A stretch of 64,000 nucleotides of DNA from an uncultured Oscillospiraceae bacterium (GCA_900544375.1 UQUZ01000002.1:62001-126000), one strand, 5' to 3'. Shown: positions 35,367 through 44,593, counted from the stretch's first letter. The notes: generated by a model not told the origin, from the sequence alone. Numbers and translations are program-made.

Positions 35367-35717
35367 ATGATTAAACGTGCTTCTGAAATGCCCCGCACCG
35401 TTAAGCCGCAGATGCGTGGAGGAGACGGGCAGGCAGTTGTGACCAACCTTCTGGATGCGGGCGAATATCAGGGCAAATCCCGTATGATTGCAACGATTAC
35501 ATTGGAGCCGGGCTGCTCGATTGGTGAGCATGTGCATGAAAAGGAAGAAGAGGTTTTCTATATCATCCAAGGCACTGCGACCTATGATGACAACGGCACA
35601 GAAACAGTGTTACATCCGGGCGACGCTTGCATTTGCCTGGGCGGTCAAAAGCACTCGATTGCCAACCGGACAGCGGATGAAACGCTTGTTTTGCATGCGG
35701 TGATTTTAACCTATTAA
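35367..35717 (+). CDS. Small cupin-domain protein
   Basis: A 116-residue single cupin barrel. Motif 1 is GEHVHEKEEEVFYIIQG with metal ligands His, His and Glu; motif 2 ends PGDACICLGGQKHSIANR with the last His. Such monomers bind metal and small ligands or act as isomerases; no specific function can be given. GAGAGGAG lies before the ATG. Confidence 0.88.
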   Translation: MIKRASEMPRTVKPQMRGGDGQAVVTNLLDAGEYQGKSRMIATITLEPGCSIGEHVHEKEEEVFYIIQGTATYDDNGTETVLHPGDACICLGGQKHSIANRTADETLVLHAVILTY

Positions 35718-35873
35718 CAGCATTATGAGACTGGGAATTGAATTCTGAGGCGAAATTTGGTATAATTATTTTCATGCTTGTTCACTCTTCTTCTGGTGCA
35801 GGAGGATTCAGGCTATCTCATTTTTGGTTTCCTTTAAGGATGTATGATGTGAAAAATTTTGAAGGATGATGGC

Positions 35874-36548
35874 ATGTCAGGTAAACTATTGGTGGTAGAG
35901 GGGCTGGATGGCTGCGGCAAAACAACGCAGGTAGCGCTGCTGCGAGCCGCGCTGGAACGGGCAGGGGTTCCCCTGCGGCAGATTAAGCTGCCCGATTATG
36001 GCGACCCTTCGAGCACTTTGGTGAAAATGTATCTCAACAAGTCGTTTGGGAGCGATCCGGGGGATGTGAATGCCTATGCGGCGTCCGCATTCTATGCGGT
36101 GGATCGCTTTGCAAGCTTCCAGCGCCATTGGAAAGCGGAGTATGAGGCAGGCAAGCTGATTCTTGCGGATCGCTATACTACCTCTAATGCGCTTTATCAA
36201 ATGGTCAAGCTGCCACGGGAGCAGTGGGATGATTATCTCGCCTGGCTGCGGGATTTTGAATATGGAAAGCTCGAAATCCCTGCCCCTGATTTGGTCATTT
36301 ATCTGGACATGCCTGTGGAAGTGTCGCAGCGGCTTTTATCGAATCGTTATGCGGGCGATGAGCAGAAGAAAGATATGCATGAGGGAAATATTCGCTATTT
36401 ACAGGCCTGCCGGGAAGCGGCGCTGTATGCGTGCGAAAAGCTGCATTTTTGCAGGGTTGACTGTGCTAGCGCGGGCGAGCCTTTGGCGGAGGCGGAAGTG
36501 GCAGAGCAAATTTTTTCTTGGGTAGAAAAGGAGATGCTATCATGCTGA
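35874..36548 (+). CDS. tmk: Thymidylate kinase-like protein
   Basis: A 224-residue dTMP kinase-like P-loop enzyme: Walker A EGLDGCGKTTQ near the N-terminus, DRYTTSNA with the DRY/H-type motif, and a LID region with RYAGDEQ. It phosphorylates dTMP to dTDP. ATG 35874 follows GAAGGATG. A paralogous tmk beside holB is common in Firmicutes, so this may be the second, divergent type. It overlaps the next gene by 7 bp and lies 1 kb from ThyX, the dTMP-making enzyme. Confidence 0.85.
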   Translation: MSGKLLVVEGLDGCGKTTQVALLRAALERAGVPLRQIKLPDYGDPSSTLVKMYLNKSFGSDPGDVNAYAASAFYAVDRFASFQRHWKAEYEAGKLILADRYTTSNALYQMVKLPREQWDDYLAWLRDFEYGKLEIPAPDLVIYLDMPVEVSQRLLSNRYAGDEQKKDMHEGNIRYLQACREAALYACEKLHFCRVDCASAGEPLAEAEVAEQIFSWVEKEMLSC

Positions 36549-37435
36549 CATTCCAGTCGCCCCGTTTGGAGGATAAAAATTGGGTGAGAGAGCTGTTTTC
36601 TTACGCCCAATTCCAAGGCTGTGAATATACCTTTGGCAATCTTTATATCTGGAATCCGGTTTACAGCAGTAAAATCCTGCGCTTTGAGGATTTTTTTGTT
36701 TCAAAAAGCATTGGGCCTAAGCCCTCCTATGTGTTCCCGGCTGGCCGCGGGGATCTTTTGAAGGTGATACGGGCCATGCTGGAGGATGCGCATGAAAACG
36801 GGCATCCCTTTCGTCTGCACGGCGTAACAAAGGCAAATCAGGCGGCACTGGAGGAGATCATGCCGGGTGCGTTTACCTATCAGCCGTACCGCGATGGGTT
36901 TGATTATATTTACAATACGCAGGATTTAATAGCCCTTTCCGGGCGGAAATATCATGGCAAGCGCAACCATATTGCTTCTTTCCAAAAAACGTATCATTGG
37001 CACTATGAGCCGATTACCACGGCAAATATTGAGGATTGTATGCGCATGAACGCCGAGTGGGAGCGGGAGAACCTGAGCCGGAACCCAGAGGGAATCAGCG
37101 AAGAGCTTGCTGCGGTTGACCGGGCGTTTGACCACTATTTTGAGTTGGGTTTTACCGGCGGATTAATCCGCGTAGATGGCCGGGTTGTCGCCTATACGTT
37201 GGGCGAGCAGTTAACTGAAAACACCTTTTGTACCCATATTGAAAAGGCGTTTGCCGATGTGCGCGGCGCGTATCCGATCATCAACAGGGAGTTTGCATCA
37301 CATGCGCTGAGCGGCTATGCCTTTGTCAACCGGGAGGAAGATATGGGCGAGGAGGGCCTGCGCAAAGCAAAGCTCTCCTATTATCCCGCAATTCTGCTGG
37401 AGAAGCAGGAGGCGGTTTATCGGGAGGACCTATGA
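36542..37435 (+). CDS. DUF2156 protein (GNAT-like, lysyl-phosphatidylglycerol synthase C-domain relative)
   Basis: A 297-residue soluble DUF2156 protein: two GNAT-like folds, as in the aminoacyl-transfer domain of MprF and in FemX-type enzymes. No membrane segments, so it is not MprF. Motifs include YTFGNLYIWNP near the start and GKRNHIASFQKTY in the middle. It probably transfers an acyl or aminoacyl group to an unknown acceptor. Start overlaps tmk; end overlaps the next gene by 4 bp. Confidence 0.85.
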   Translation: MLTFQSPRLEDKNWVRELFSYAQFQGCEYTFGNLYIWNPVYSSKILRFEDFFVSKSIGPKPSYVFPAGRGDLLKVIRAMLEDAHENGHPFRLHGVTKANQAALEEIMPGAFTYQPYRDGFDYIYNTQDLIALSGRKYHGKRNHIASFQKTYHWHYEPITTANIEDCMRMNAEWERENLSRNPEGISEELAAVDRAFDHYFELGFTGGLIRVDGRVVAYTLGEQLTENTFCTHIEKAFADVRGAYPIINREFASHALSGYAFVNREEDMGEEGLRKAKLSYYPAILLEKQEAVYREDL

Positions 37436-38310
37436 TCCGCCGTGCGCGGCGGGAAGATATCCCGCTGTTGATGGAACTATGGCAGGCGTCTTTTGGCGAT
37501 TGCATGGAGTATATCTCCTTTTTCTTTAAAAATCGGTTTTCTCCCGAGAAAACGTTTCTTTATGAGGAATCGGGCCGCCCAGTGGCTATGCTTTTTTTGC
37601 TGGATGCGGCGGTTCAATGCAGGGGCGAGCCATATACCGCCCGATATCTTTATGCCGCCTGCACGGCGCAGGCGCAGCGTGGGCGTGGGCTGATGCGCAG
37701 CCTGATTGATTTTGCAGCTTTGACCGCGGCAGAGGAAGGGGCGGACTGCATCGCCCTTGTACCGGCGTCGCCAGGCTTATTTCACTATTATGCGGCGTGC
37801 GGGTTTTATGATGCTTTCTATTGCAAAACGGTGCATTTTTCCCGGAAGGAAGCGGAGAAAACCGCCTTTGGAGCCATCGGGCCTGCCCATGCGCTCACAG
37901 CGGCCGAAATGGCCGAAATCCGCAGCAGCGTGCTGCATGGCTGGGATCATCTCGTATGGGATGAGGCTGCCGTGCATTATGCGCTGAATGAGCATTTTGC
38001 CACCGGCGGATGTGCGCTGTGTATCCAAACGGCGGAGGGGGAGAAGGGCTACTGCCTGTATCAGCAGCAGGAGGAAAGCTGTTTTGCGCAGGAATTTATA
38101 GCGTCCGAGCGGGCGGCGCTGCCTTTGTTGTCCGCGTTGGTTCGAGCGTCTGGTGCACGGCGCTATTCCCTGCGCCTTCCCATAGGGATGTGTTCGGCTC
38201 TCAGCCAGGCGGACACTGCCGCTTTTGGGATGCTGCGTCCCCTTTCCCCAAGGGCGGAGCAGTTGCCGTTGATGCTGAGAGGCGCCTATTTGGGGCTTTC
38301 ACTTGGATAA
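37432..38310 (+). CDS. GNAT N-acetyltransferase, two-domain
   Basis: A 292-residue protein. The N-terminal half is a GNAT fold with the acetyl-CoA loop in AQAQRGRGLMRSLIDFA and a terminal FYDAFY strand; the C-terminal half is a weaker, partly GNAT/SCP2-like region, as in Eis-type enzymes. Acceptor unknown. It shares an ATGA overlap with the DUF2156 gene, so the two acyl-transfer-type proteins are made together. Confidence 0.85.
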   Translation: MIRRARREDIPLLMELWQASFGDCMEYISFFFKNRFSPEKTFLYEESGRPVAMLFLLDAAVQCRGEPYTARYLYAACTAQAQRGRGLMRSLIDFAALTAAEEGADCIALVPASPGLFHYYAACGFYDAFYCKTVHFSRKEAEKTAFGAIGPAHALTAAEMAEIRSSVLHGWDHLVWDEAAVHYALNEHFATGGCALCIQTAEGEKGYCLYQQQEESCFAQEFIASERAALPLLSALVRASGARRYSLRLPIGMCSALSQADTAAFGMLRPLSPRAEQLPLMLRGAYLGLSLG

Positions 38311-38329
38311 TAGATGGAGGAATTTTGAT

Positions 38330-38872
38330 ATGATTTATGTGTTCTTTGCAAACGGCTTTGAAGAGGTTGAGGCGGTTGCCACGGTGGATATGCTCCGCCG
38401 CGCCGAGCTGGAGGTCTGTACGGTTGGAGTCGGTGGGGTCAAAGTAGCGGGTGCGCATGGGATTGTTATGGATTGTGATCTGGCGGATACGCAGGCTCAT
38501 GCAGATGAAGCACTTGAGGCGGTCGTTCTCCCTGGCGGGATGCCCGGCACGCTGAATCTTGAAAAATCGCAGGTCGTGCAGCAGTTTATCGACTATGCTG
38601 TTGCGCATGGCAAGCTGGTTGCCGCAATCTGCGCCGCCCCTTCGATCCTCGGCCATAAGGGGCTGCTGGAGGGGAAAGAGGCCACCTGCTTCCCTGGCAT
38701 GGAGCAGGAGCTTTATGGCGCGAAACTCAGCGACCGTTTTGTTTGCAGGGATGGGAAGTTTATCACCGGGCGCGGCGCGGGCGTAGCCATTGATTTCGGC
38801 CTGGCAATTGCAGCGGAGTTTGCTGGCCAGGCAAAGGCGGATGCGATCCGTGCATCCCTCCAATGCCGATGA
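38330..38872 (+). CDS. DJ-1/PfpI family protein (YajL/ThiJ-like)
   Basis: A 180-residue DJ-1 superfamily protein with the reactive Cys in VAAICAAPSILG and the family Glu in GFEEVEAV. Members protect against aldehydes and oxidation or act as chaperones; its own role is not certain. ATG 38330 follows TGGAGG at 9 nt. It overlaps the next gene by 10 bp. Confidence 0.9.
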   Translation: MIYVFFANGFEEVEAVATVDMLRRAELEVCTVGVGGVKVAGAHGIVMDCDLADTQAHADEALEAVVLPGGMPGTLNLEKSQVVQQFIDYAVAHGKLVAAICAAPSILGHKGLLEGKEATCFPGMEQELYGAKLSDRFVCRDGKFITGRGAGVAIDFGLAIAAEFAGQAKADAIRASLQCR

Positions 38873-39474
38873 GGCAGGATATCAGGCCGATTAAGGCGGA
38901 ACTGCGCAACCGTTTTAAAGCGCTACGGGCAGGCCTTTCTCCGGCGGAAAAGGATGAAATGGATCTGAAGATTCTGAACCGTGTGATGAATCTTTGGCAA
39001 TACCGCGATTCTCAAACGATCCTGACTTATGTGTCAACGGCGATTGAGGTGGATACCCGCCGCCTGATTGAAAAATCTCTTCAAACAGGGAAGCAGGTTG
39101 CAGTGCCGCGCTGCGTGCCCGGCACGCGGGAGATGGAATTTTATAGGATTTGCTCTTTGGACGAGCTTTCTCCAGGCACGTTCGGCGTTTTAGAGCCGGA
39201 TCCTGAAAAAAGCACGTTATTGACAGATTTTTCAAAGGGCTTGTGCATTGTGCCGGCGCTTTCCTTTGATTTTCAGGGCTATCGGCTGGGCTATGGCAAA
39301 GGGTATTACGATCGCTTTTTGGCCCGCTTCGGCGGCAGCACCGTTGGCTTGTGCTATGATAGCTGTATGGTCAGAAATTTGCCTGCCGGCCGCTACGATC
39401 AGCCCGTCCATTTGATTGTTACGCAGCGGAAAACTCTCCCGGGGGCGGGCGTTGCATGGCGCGGAAGGGGTTAA
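38863..39474 (+). CDS. 5-formyltetrahydrofolate cyclo-ligase
   Basis: A 203-residue enzyme that recycles 5-formyl-THF to methenyl-THF with ATP. Features: basic N-terminus binding phosphate (KAELRNRFKALRAGL), and the C-terminal signature RLGYGKGYYDRFLAR. The start could be ATG 38863 or 38869. It supports the folate pool used by PurN, AICAR transformylase, Fmt and ThyX, all in this window. Confidence 0.93.
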   Translation: MPMRQDIRPIKAELRNRFKALRAGLSPAEKDEMDLKILNRVMNLWQYRDSQTILTYVSTAIEVDTRRLIEKSLQTGKQVAVPRCVPGTREMEFYRICSLDELSPGTFGVLEPDPEKSTLLTDFSKGLCIVPALSFDFQGYRLGYGKGYYDRFLARFGGSTVGLCYDSCMVRNLPAGRYDQPVHLIVTQRKTLPGAGVAWRGRG

Positions 39475-39555
39475 AAAGCACCTCGGCTGCTTTTGGTAAG
39501 CTCCGGGTTTTTAGATAGATTCTTCAATCGCGATGCGAAAGGATTGATCACCGAT

Positions 39556-40935
39556 ATGGATCAAAAGAAACAGATGCCTCCTCATAATGAAAATATCTCC
39601 TCCGGCTCGAATGCGTTCGAGGACCTTACCAGCCATGAAACGACCGCTGCACCGTCGGCGGGCGAAGAGGCGGATCATTTTTATGAGAGCCAGATTGACC
39701 GCACAGAGTTTGTTCAAAATTTTAAGGTTTCCATCGACGAGCGGGAGCCGGTCAACAGCCGGTCAAACCCTTTGTCCAATTTACATAAATCGGTAAAAGC
39801 TAGGCAGCAGGCTGCCAAAGCCGGGGAGGAGGAGACGGCTGTGAAAAAAAAGAAGAAAAAAATAATCATCTCCAACCCCAAAGCGCTGGCGTTGTGCGTG
39901 GTTTTGGTCATCTCGATTGCGAGCTCGCTTTATCTGCTCTCTTGTATCAACGACGTGCTCGCTTTAATGGGGAGCGACACCAAAACAAGCGTCACGATCC
40001 CGGAAAACGCTTCCCAAAAAGAGATCCTGCAAATCTTGCAGGAGAATGATTTGATCAATCATCCGCATTTCTGCAATTTTTTTGTCAATACCATTTTTGC
40101 GCTGCGCAACCGTGATACGGGCAAGAAAGCGGCGGATGTCAAATACCTCAACGGCATCTATCAGCTGAATAAAAAGATGGGTGTTGAGGGAATGCTCAAC
40201 GCGATCAAGGACGCCCCCAAAGCAGTGGAAACCAAGAAATTGACCTTCCCCGAGGGGTGGACGGCCGATCAGATCATAGAGCGCCTTGAAAAACATGGAA
40301 TTTGCGACCGCAAAGCCTTCTTTGAAACGATGCAAACGGTTGATTTCAATGAATATAGCTTTGTGAAAACCATGCCGGATACCAATTTGCGTTTCCGCAA
40401 GCTGGAAGGGTATCTGTATCCGGATACGTATGAATTCTATCTGGAAGAGAACGAGGCGCACGCGATCCGGCGTTTCTTAGATAATTTCCAGGAGAAATTT
40501 ACAAGCAAATATGAGGCGCGCGCCAAAGAATTGGGCATGACGGTGGATGAGATTGTCACCATTGCGTCGATTATCCAGAAAGAGGCCGCGAACAAAGACC
40601 AGATGAAGGATATCTCTTCTGTTTTGCACAACAGGCTTGCCGATAAAATGCAGCTTCAGTGCGACAGCACCGGCAATTATGTGGAAAAATATATCAAGCC
40701 GAACGTTTCAGAGGGGGAATATCTGGCGTATCGCAGCAACTACCATACGCGCGTGTGCCCCGCTCTGCCGGTCGGGCCGATCTGCAACCCCGGCGCGGAT
40801 GCAATCGAGGCCGCGTTGAATCCCTCCAACACCAGCTATCTTTATTTTTGCCATGATAAAAATGGCAAGATTTATCTGGCCAAAACGTATGAAAAGCACA
40901 ACAAGAATGTCGTTGCGGCGATGGGCGTTTCCTGA
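39556..40935 (+). CDS. mltG: Endolytic murein transglycosylase MltG
   Basis: A 459-residue membrane protein: a disordered, charged cytoplasmic N-terminus (1-105), one transmembrane helix (about 112-133), LysM-like subdomain, then the YceG catalytic domain with IIQKEAAN holding the catalytic Glu and LRFRKLEGYLYPDTYEF. It cuts nascent glycan strands during cell-wall synthesis. ATG 39556 is chosen; the frame is open from 39493. The stop overlaps the U32 start (TGATG). Confidence 0.93.
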   Translation: MDQKKQMPPHNENISSGSNAFEDLTSHETTAAPSAGEEADHFYESQIDRTEFVQNFKVSIDEREPVNSRSNPLSNLHKSVKARQQAAKAGEEETAVKKKKKKIIISNPKALALCVVLVISIASSLYLLSCINDVLALMGSDTKTSVTIPENASQKEILQILQENDLINHPHFCNFFVNTIFALRNRDTGKKAADVKYLNGIYQLNKKMGVEGMLNAIKDAPKAVETKKLTFPEGWTADQIIERLEKHGICDRKAFFETMQTVDFNEYSFVKTMPDTNLRFRKLEGYLYPDTYEFYLEENEAHAIRRFLDNFQEKFTSKYEARAKELGMTVDEIVTIASIIQKEAANKDQMKDISSVLHNRLADKMQLQCDSTGNYVEKYIKPNVSEGEYLAYRSNYHTRVCPALPVGPICNPGADAIEAALNPSNTSYLYFCHDKNGKIYLAKTYEKHNKNVVAAMGVS

Positions 40936-42203
40936 TGGGAATTGAAAGGAACGAAAGGAAACGGAGCCCGGAATTGCTCGCCCCGGCAGGGGATCGTGAA
41001 CGCCTGGAAGCCGCCGTGCGCTTCGGCGCGGACGCCGTGTATCTCGGGGGCAGCGCTTTTGGGATGCGCGCGGCGCCCGCAAACTTTACCTTTGACGAGC
41101 TGCGGTGTGCGGTGGAATACGCGCATGAAAGGGGCGTGCGGGTCTATCTCGCCTGCAATACGCTGCCGCGCAATGCGGAGATCGATGCGCTTCCGGCTTT
41201 TTTGACCGCTTGGGCAGAATGCGGCGTGGATGCCTTTATCATCACGGATCTGGGGGTACTGGAGCTTGCCCGGCGCTATGCGCCCCAGGTGGAACTCCAT
41301 GTTTCCACGCAGGCCGGGATCGTCAACTACGCCGCTGCAAACGCTTTTTATGCACTTGGCGCAAAGCGGATTGTCACCGCGCGGGAAATGTCGCTTGCGG
41401 AGATCGGCGAGCTGCGGGCGCGCACGCCGGGGGAGCTTGCAATTGAATGCTTTGTGCATGGCGCAATGTGCGTTTCGTTTTCCGGCAGGTGCCTGCTCTC
41501 CAATTACATGACGGGCCGGGATTCCAACCGGGGCGACTGCGCGCAGCCCTGCCGCTGGAAATACCATTTGGTGGAGGAAAAGCGGCCTGGGCAATATTTC
41601 CCTGTGGAAGAGGATAAGGATGGCACCTATCTTCTAAACGCGCGCGATCTGTGCATGATTGAGCATATCCCGGAGCTGATCAGCGCCGGTGTTACCAGCT
41701 TCAAGATTGAGGGCCGGGCGAAATCCGCCTACTATACGGCGGTTGTCACGAACGCATACCGCTGCGCGATCGATGGCTATCTTCGCGCGCAGGATCAAAC
41801 AGGATACCGCCCGGAGCCTTGGATTTTAGAGGAGCTCACCCGCGTCAGCCATCGGGAATATTGCACCGGCTTCTATTTTGACAAACCGCAGGCGAATGCC
41901 CAAATTTTTTATGACGGCGGCTACCGCCGCGATTGGGAAGTGGCCGCAGTGGCCGGCAACACGGCGGGCGGGCTGCTTCATGCGGTGCAGCGCAACCGCT
42001 TTTTCCGGGGGGAAACGCTGAGCGTTCTGGAGGCTGGGAAAGCGCCGTATGCAATTACCGTGCAGGAGCTTTACGATGCGGAGGGCCTCCCCTTGGAGAG
42101 CGCTCCGCACCCCATGATGCAGGTGCGGCTCCGCTGTGAGCATCCGATTGCGCCCGGCGCTCTTTTACGCCGGGAAAGAAAAACAGAAGGGCAGGCCGAT
42201 TGA
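40935..42203 (+). CDS. Peptidase U32 family protein (TrhP/RlhA-like)
   Basis: A 422-residue U32 protein: TIM-barrel start LLAPAGDRERLEAAVRFGAD, the family signature ECFVHGAMCVSFSGRCLLSN, and Cys-rich DCAQPCRW. Members are annotated as collagenase-like proteases but several are tRNA/rRNA hydroxylation enzymes (TrhP, RlhA) with an iron-sulfur cluster. Next to mltG in many Firmicutes. A housekeeping RNA-modification role is more likely than protease. Confidence 0.92.
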   Translation: MGIERNERKRSPELLAPAGDRERLEAAVRFGADAVYLGGSAFGMRAAPANFTFDELRCAVEYAHERGVRVYLACNTLPRNAEIDALPAFLTAWAECGVDAFIITDLGVLELARRYAPQVELHVSTQAGIVNYAAANAFYALGAKRIVTAREMSLAEIGELRARTPGELAIECFVHGAMCVSFSGRCLLSNYMTGRDSNRGDCAQPCRWKYHLVEEKRPGQYFPVEEDKDGTYLLNARDLCMIEHIPELISAGVTSFKIEGRAKSAYYTAVVTNAYRCAIDGYLRAQDQTGYRPEPWILEELTRVSHREYCTGFYFDKPQANAQIFYDGGYRRDWEVAAVAGNTAGGLLHAVQRNRFFRGETLSVLEAGKAPYAITVQELYDAEGLPLESAPHPMMQVRLRCEHPIAPGALLRRERKTEGQAD

Positions 42204-43076
42204 ATGAACAAGGCTTTTTTAGAAGATTTATGTGCCAAAATCCAACTGCCGGAGGAAGACCGTGAGCTCGCTTTTCAGGAAATGGAGCGTCAGCCCAAGC
42301 GCATTGAGCGGTTTGCAAGGCGGATGTATCAGCGCAATGATGTGCGCCATTTGCAGGGGCTGCTGAAAATTGACCGCAAAAAAAATGCCCCCATGGTGCT
42401 TGCCGTGCTCCTCTGTGCAGCAGAATACACCTTTGCAGCCTACCAAAAGAAGAGAATTCCGGAGCGCTATTATTACGATATGATGGCGGATATCACTCGA
42501 TGGACGGAAAATGGCAGGGCGGAATTCGGTGTGCCGGGTTTTTCCGAAATCGGCTGGGCACGCAATTATATCACAATGCATCTTTTTCAGCTCGGCCGGC
42601 TGCAGTTCCAGTTCTCCAAGGTGAATTTGCGTGGTAAGCTGAGCCGGCAGGAGTTGGAGGAGCTTCCGTTCCCCAATGGCTCCCCAAGCCTTTATATCCA
42701 TATCCCCAAAGGCGCGCCGCTGGATCGTGAGGCGTGCCTGGATTCGATCCGGCAGGCGAAGGAGTTTTTCCCAAACTATTACCCTGAGTTTTCATTCAAA
42801 GGCTTTACAACGCATTCCTGGCTGCTGGATCCAAACTTAAAAACGTTGTTGCCCGCCTCCTCCCGCATCCTGCAATTTCAGGAGCTTTTTGAGATCATAC
42901 ATACGGATAACGACCATTCCCATGCCGCAATCCGTTTTATCTGGTATCGGTCCGGCGGTGATGTGGCGTCGTATCCGGAAGATACAAGCTTGCAGCGTGC
43001 CGTGAAGCAATATTTGCTCAATGGCGGGGAGCTGGGAGAGACCTATGGCATGATTCCTTTGGAGAAAGAGTTCTAA
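42204..43076 (+). CDS. Acyltransferase-domain protein (DUF5596/GNAT_C type)
   Basis: A 290-residue protein with an all-helical N-terminal half and a C-terminal GNAT-like fold (LYIHIPKGAPLDREACLDSI, then FTTHSWLLDPNL). This matches the layout of a family of uncharacterised Firmicute acyltransferases. It starts directly after the U32 stop codon and ends the operon, with a terminator 7 bp downstream. Substrate unknown. Confidence 0.8.
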   Translation: MNKAFLEDLCAKIQLPEEDRELAFQEMERQPKRIERFARRMYQRNDVRHLQGLLKIDRKKNAPMVLAVLLCAAEYTFAAYQKKRIPERYYYDMMADITRWTENGRAEFGVPGFSEIGWARNYITMHLFQLGRLQFQFSKVNLRGKLSRQELEELPFPNGSPSLYIHIPKGAPLDREACLDSIRQAKEFFPNYYPEFSFKGFTTHSWLLDPNLKTLLPASSRILQFQELFEIIHTDNDHSHAAIRFIWYRSGGDVASYPEDTSLQRAVKQYLLNGGELGETYGMIPLEKEF

Positions 43077-43082
43077 TTGTAT

Positions 43083-43138
43083 ATCGCCGCTTGCAGTGGA
43101 ATTTATCCGTTTGCAGGCGGCGATTTTTTAAAATCAAG
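43083..43138 (+). terminator. Terminator of the mltG/U32 operon
   Basis: Arms ATCGCCGCTTGCA and TGCAGGCGGCGAT (one G-T pair), then TTTTTT. Between it and the transposase gene are two more hairpins and a REP element and no gene. Confidence 0.88.
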
Positions 43139-43183
43139 GGAATATTTTTTGTGTTGATATTGCTGCTCATCTTCGTAGTAAAA

Positions 43184-43223
43184 AAACAAACTGCCCGCGT
43201 TCCTTCACTTGAGCAGTTCGTTT
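43184..43223 (-). terminator. Minus-strand terminator, probably for the RAYT gene
   Basis: Arms AAACAAACTGC and GCAGTTCGTTT. On the minus strand it is followed by a run of T (GTTTTTTTAC). The only minus-strand gene upstream is the transposase at 43519. Confidence 0.6.
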
Positions 43224-43316
43224 AATCAAGGGGACACTCTAGCCGTCTATTATGGCGATGCCCCCTGTTTCTCTATGATGAGAAATGAGTTTTGCAATAC
43301 CTATCAGAAAACATTG

Positions 43317-43346
43317 CGGTAGAGCGTTGTGCTTTACCGTTTTTTG
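43317..43346 (+). terminator. Orphan intrinsic terminator
   Basis: Nine-bp stem CGGTAGAGC/GCTTTACCG, 5-nt loop, then TTTTTTGTTT. No plus-strand gene lies between it and the earlier terminator at 43083, so it may end a small RNA or be left from a lost gene. Confidence 0.6.
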
Positions 43347-43460
43347 TTTAGTAGGTCAATTTTACCCTAACGTTTCTCAGAGTAAGCCTTATACTGAATA
43401 TATCAAAGGTTCAACTGCCATTTTGTCCGTTATAAATGCAATGAACAGATCGATCAATGT

Positions 43461-43496
43461 CTCTCAACCCTGTAGGGGCGAACTGCGTTCGCCCGC
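43461..43496 (+). repeat. REP-like palindromic element, left
   Basis: CTCTCAACCCTGTAGGGGCG followed by the palindrome GGCGAACTGCGTTCGCC and CGC. An inverted copy with one mismatch lies at 44023-44058. The two flank the transposase gene. Confidence 0.9.
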
Positions 43497-43518
43497 GTTT
43501 TCATCCGTCATCAAGCTT

Positions 43519-43998
43519 TCATTTGAACGGATTCTCATCGATGTATTGCCATACCTCCTGATAATCCCTTTCATTGCGAATAATTTTGTCGTAGAACGAT
43601 TTTTGCCAAATGGAATTTCCGATTTGTTTGGTTACGGAACCTTTGAATTGTTTGATGATCCTAGATACGGTGGGTGCGGGGTGTGCCTGCCCCTTCTCAT
43701 CCGGAAGAATCAAAAGAATGAGGTGGATGTGGTCTGGCATAATGCAATATTGATCAACCATCACATTGCCGTAAATCGTACTTAATTTTTGAATTTCGTT
43801 CTTAACGATGGTTCCGGCGCCCGATAATAGAGGCGGTTCATGCGAGTAGGCTTCAGCTCGCTTGCGATCGTAGTCCGCTTCTGCGTTTTGCCATAATAAC
43901 CGGTTCCGGTCTGCCACACAAATCGTAATAAAATATGCACCGCAGGAGGAATAGTCATAGCCCTCTAAGCGTATTTTTTTTCTTTTTACAAATGCCAT
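43519..43998 (-). CDS. REP-associated tyrosine transposase (RAYT, Y1_Tnp/IS200-like)
   Basis: A 159-residue single-strand transposase of the HUH Y1 type. The HUH motif is PDHIHLILLI and the catalytic Tyr is probably the one in KSFYDKIIRNERDY. The N-terminus GYDYSSCGAYFITICVADRN is diagnostic for the RAYT/TnpA-REP group, which binds and cuts REP hairpins. It is bracketed at 22 and 24 bp by 36-nt inverted REP palindromes. There is no TnpB/IscB partner. Confidence 0.9.
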   Translation of the reverse strand: MAFVKRKKIRLEGYDYSSCGAYFITICVADRNRLLWQNAEADYDRKRAEAYSHEPPLLSGAGTIVKNEIQKLSTIYGNVMVDQYCIMPDHIHLILLILPDEKGQAHPAPTVSRIIKQFKGSVTKQIGNSIWQKSFYDKIIRNERDYQEVWQYIDENPFK

Positions 43999-44022
43999 TT
44001 ATATTATCCTCACGGTAATCAT

Positions 44023-44058
44023 GCGGGCGAACGCAGTTCGCCCCTACGGGGTTGAGAG
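44023..44058 (-). repeat. REP-like palindromic element, right (inverted)
   Basis: Reverse complement of the element at 43461 over all 36 nt except one base (C for T after CAACCC). Downstream, 44059-44311 is AT-rich and I see no gene or clear signal in it. Confidence 0.9.
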
Positions 44059-44311
44059 ATCTTTTTCTATTTTTGTCAGTGATTTTATTTTGGATCAAAT
44101 GCTCTTATTTTGTCTGCATTCTATCATATGATGCAATACAATCGTCAGAAGATAGCAAAGTCCATTTCATGAATCACTTTTCCCTTGCCGTGTTATATGA
44201 AAAAATAATTCACCATTTCTACACCAATATACCACCATTTTTGTTTTTATTCGATTCTTTCTATTAAAATAATTTTGTAGATCAACAGATATGTAAAAAT
44301 GAGGTGGGGCT

Positions 44312-44506
44312 ATGGAGAGCAAATTATTACGTTATACATTGCGTGTGGATCGATTATATTTTCAGAAATTCCGATATGTTGCGGAGTCAGAGGGCCGGTC
44401 GGCAAACAAAGAAATGGAGCAGTTTATTAAAAAACGTGTGAATGAATTTGAGAAGATAAATGGTACGATTGAAATAAAAAAACTTGGCTCATTTCGTTTG
44501 GATTAG
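44312..44506 (+). CDS. Arc-like ribbon-helix-helix DNA-binding protein
   Basis: A 64-residue protein: strand YTLRVDRLYFQKFRYVAESE, helix with GRSANKEMEQFIKKRVNEFE, the pattern of Arc/MetJ repressors. GAGGTGGGG lies before the ATG. The target is unknown. Members are common in gut Clostridia and often occur near mobile elements, as here. Confidence 0.8.
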   Translation: MESKLLRYTLRVDRLYFQKFRYVAESEGRSANKEMEQFIKKRVNEFEKINGTIEIKKLGSFRLD

Positions 44507-44593
44507 CCATATATAAATGGATTTTACAACAATTGTATATTTATTTCCATACCCGACGCTCAAAAGCCTGCACAATTATTTTGAGGTGATCCC

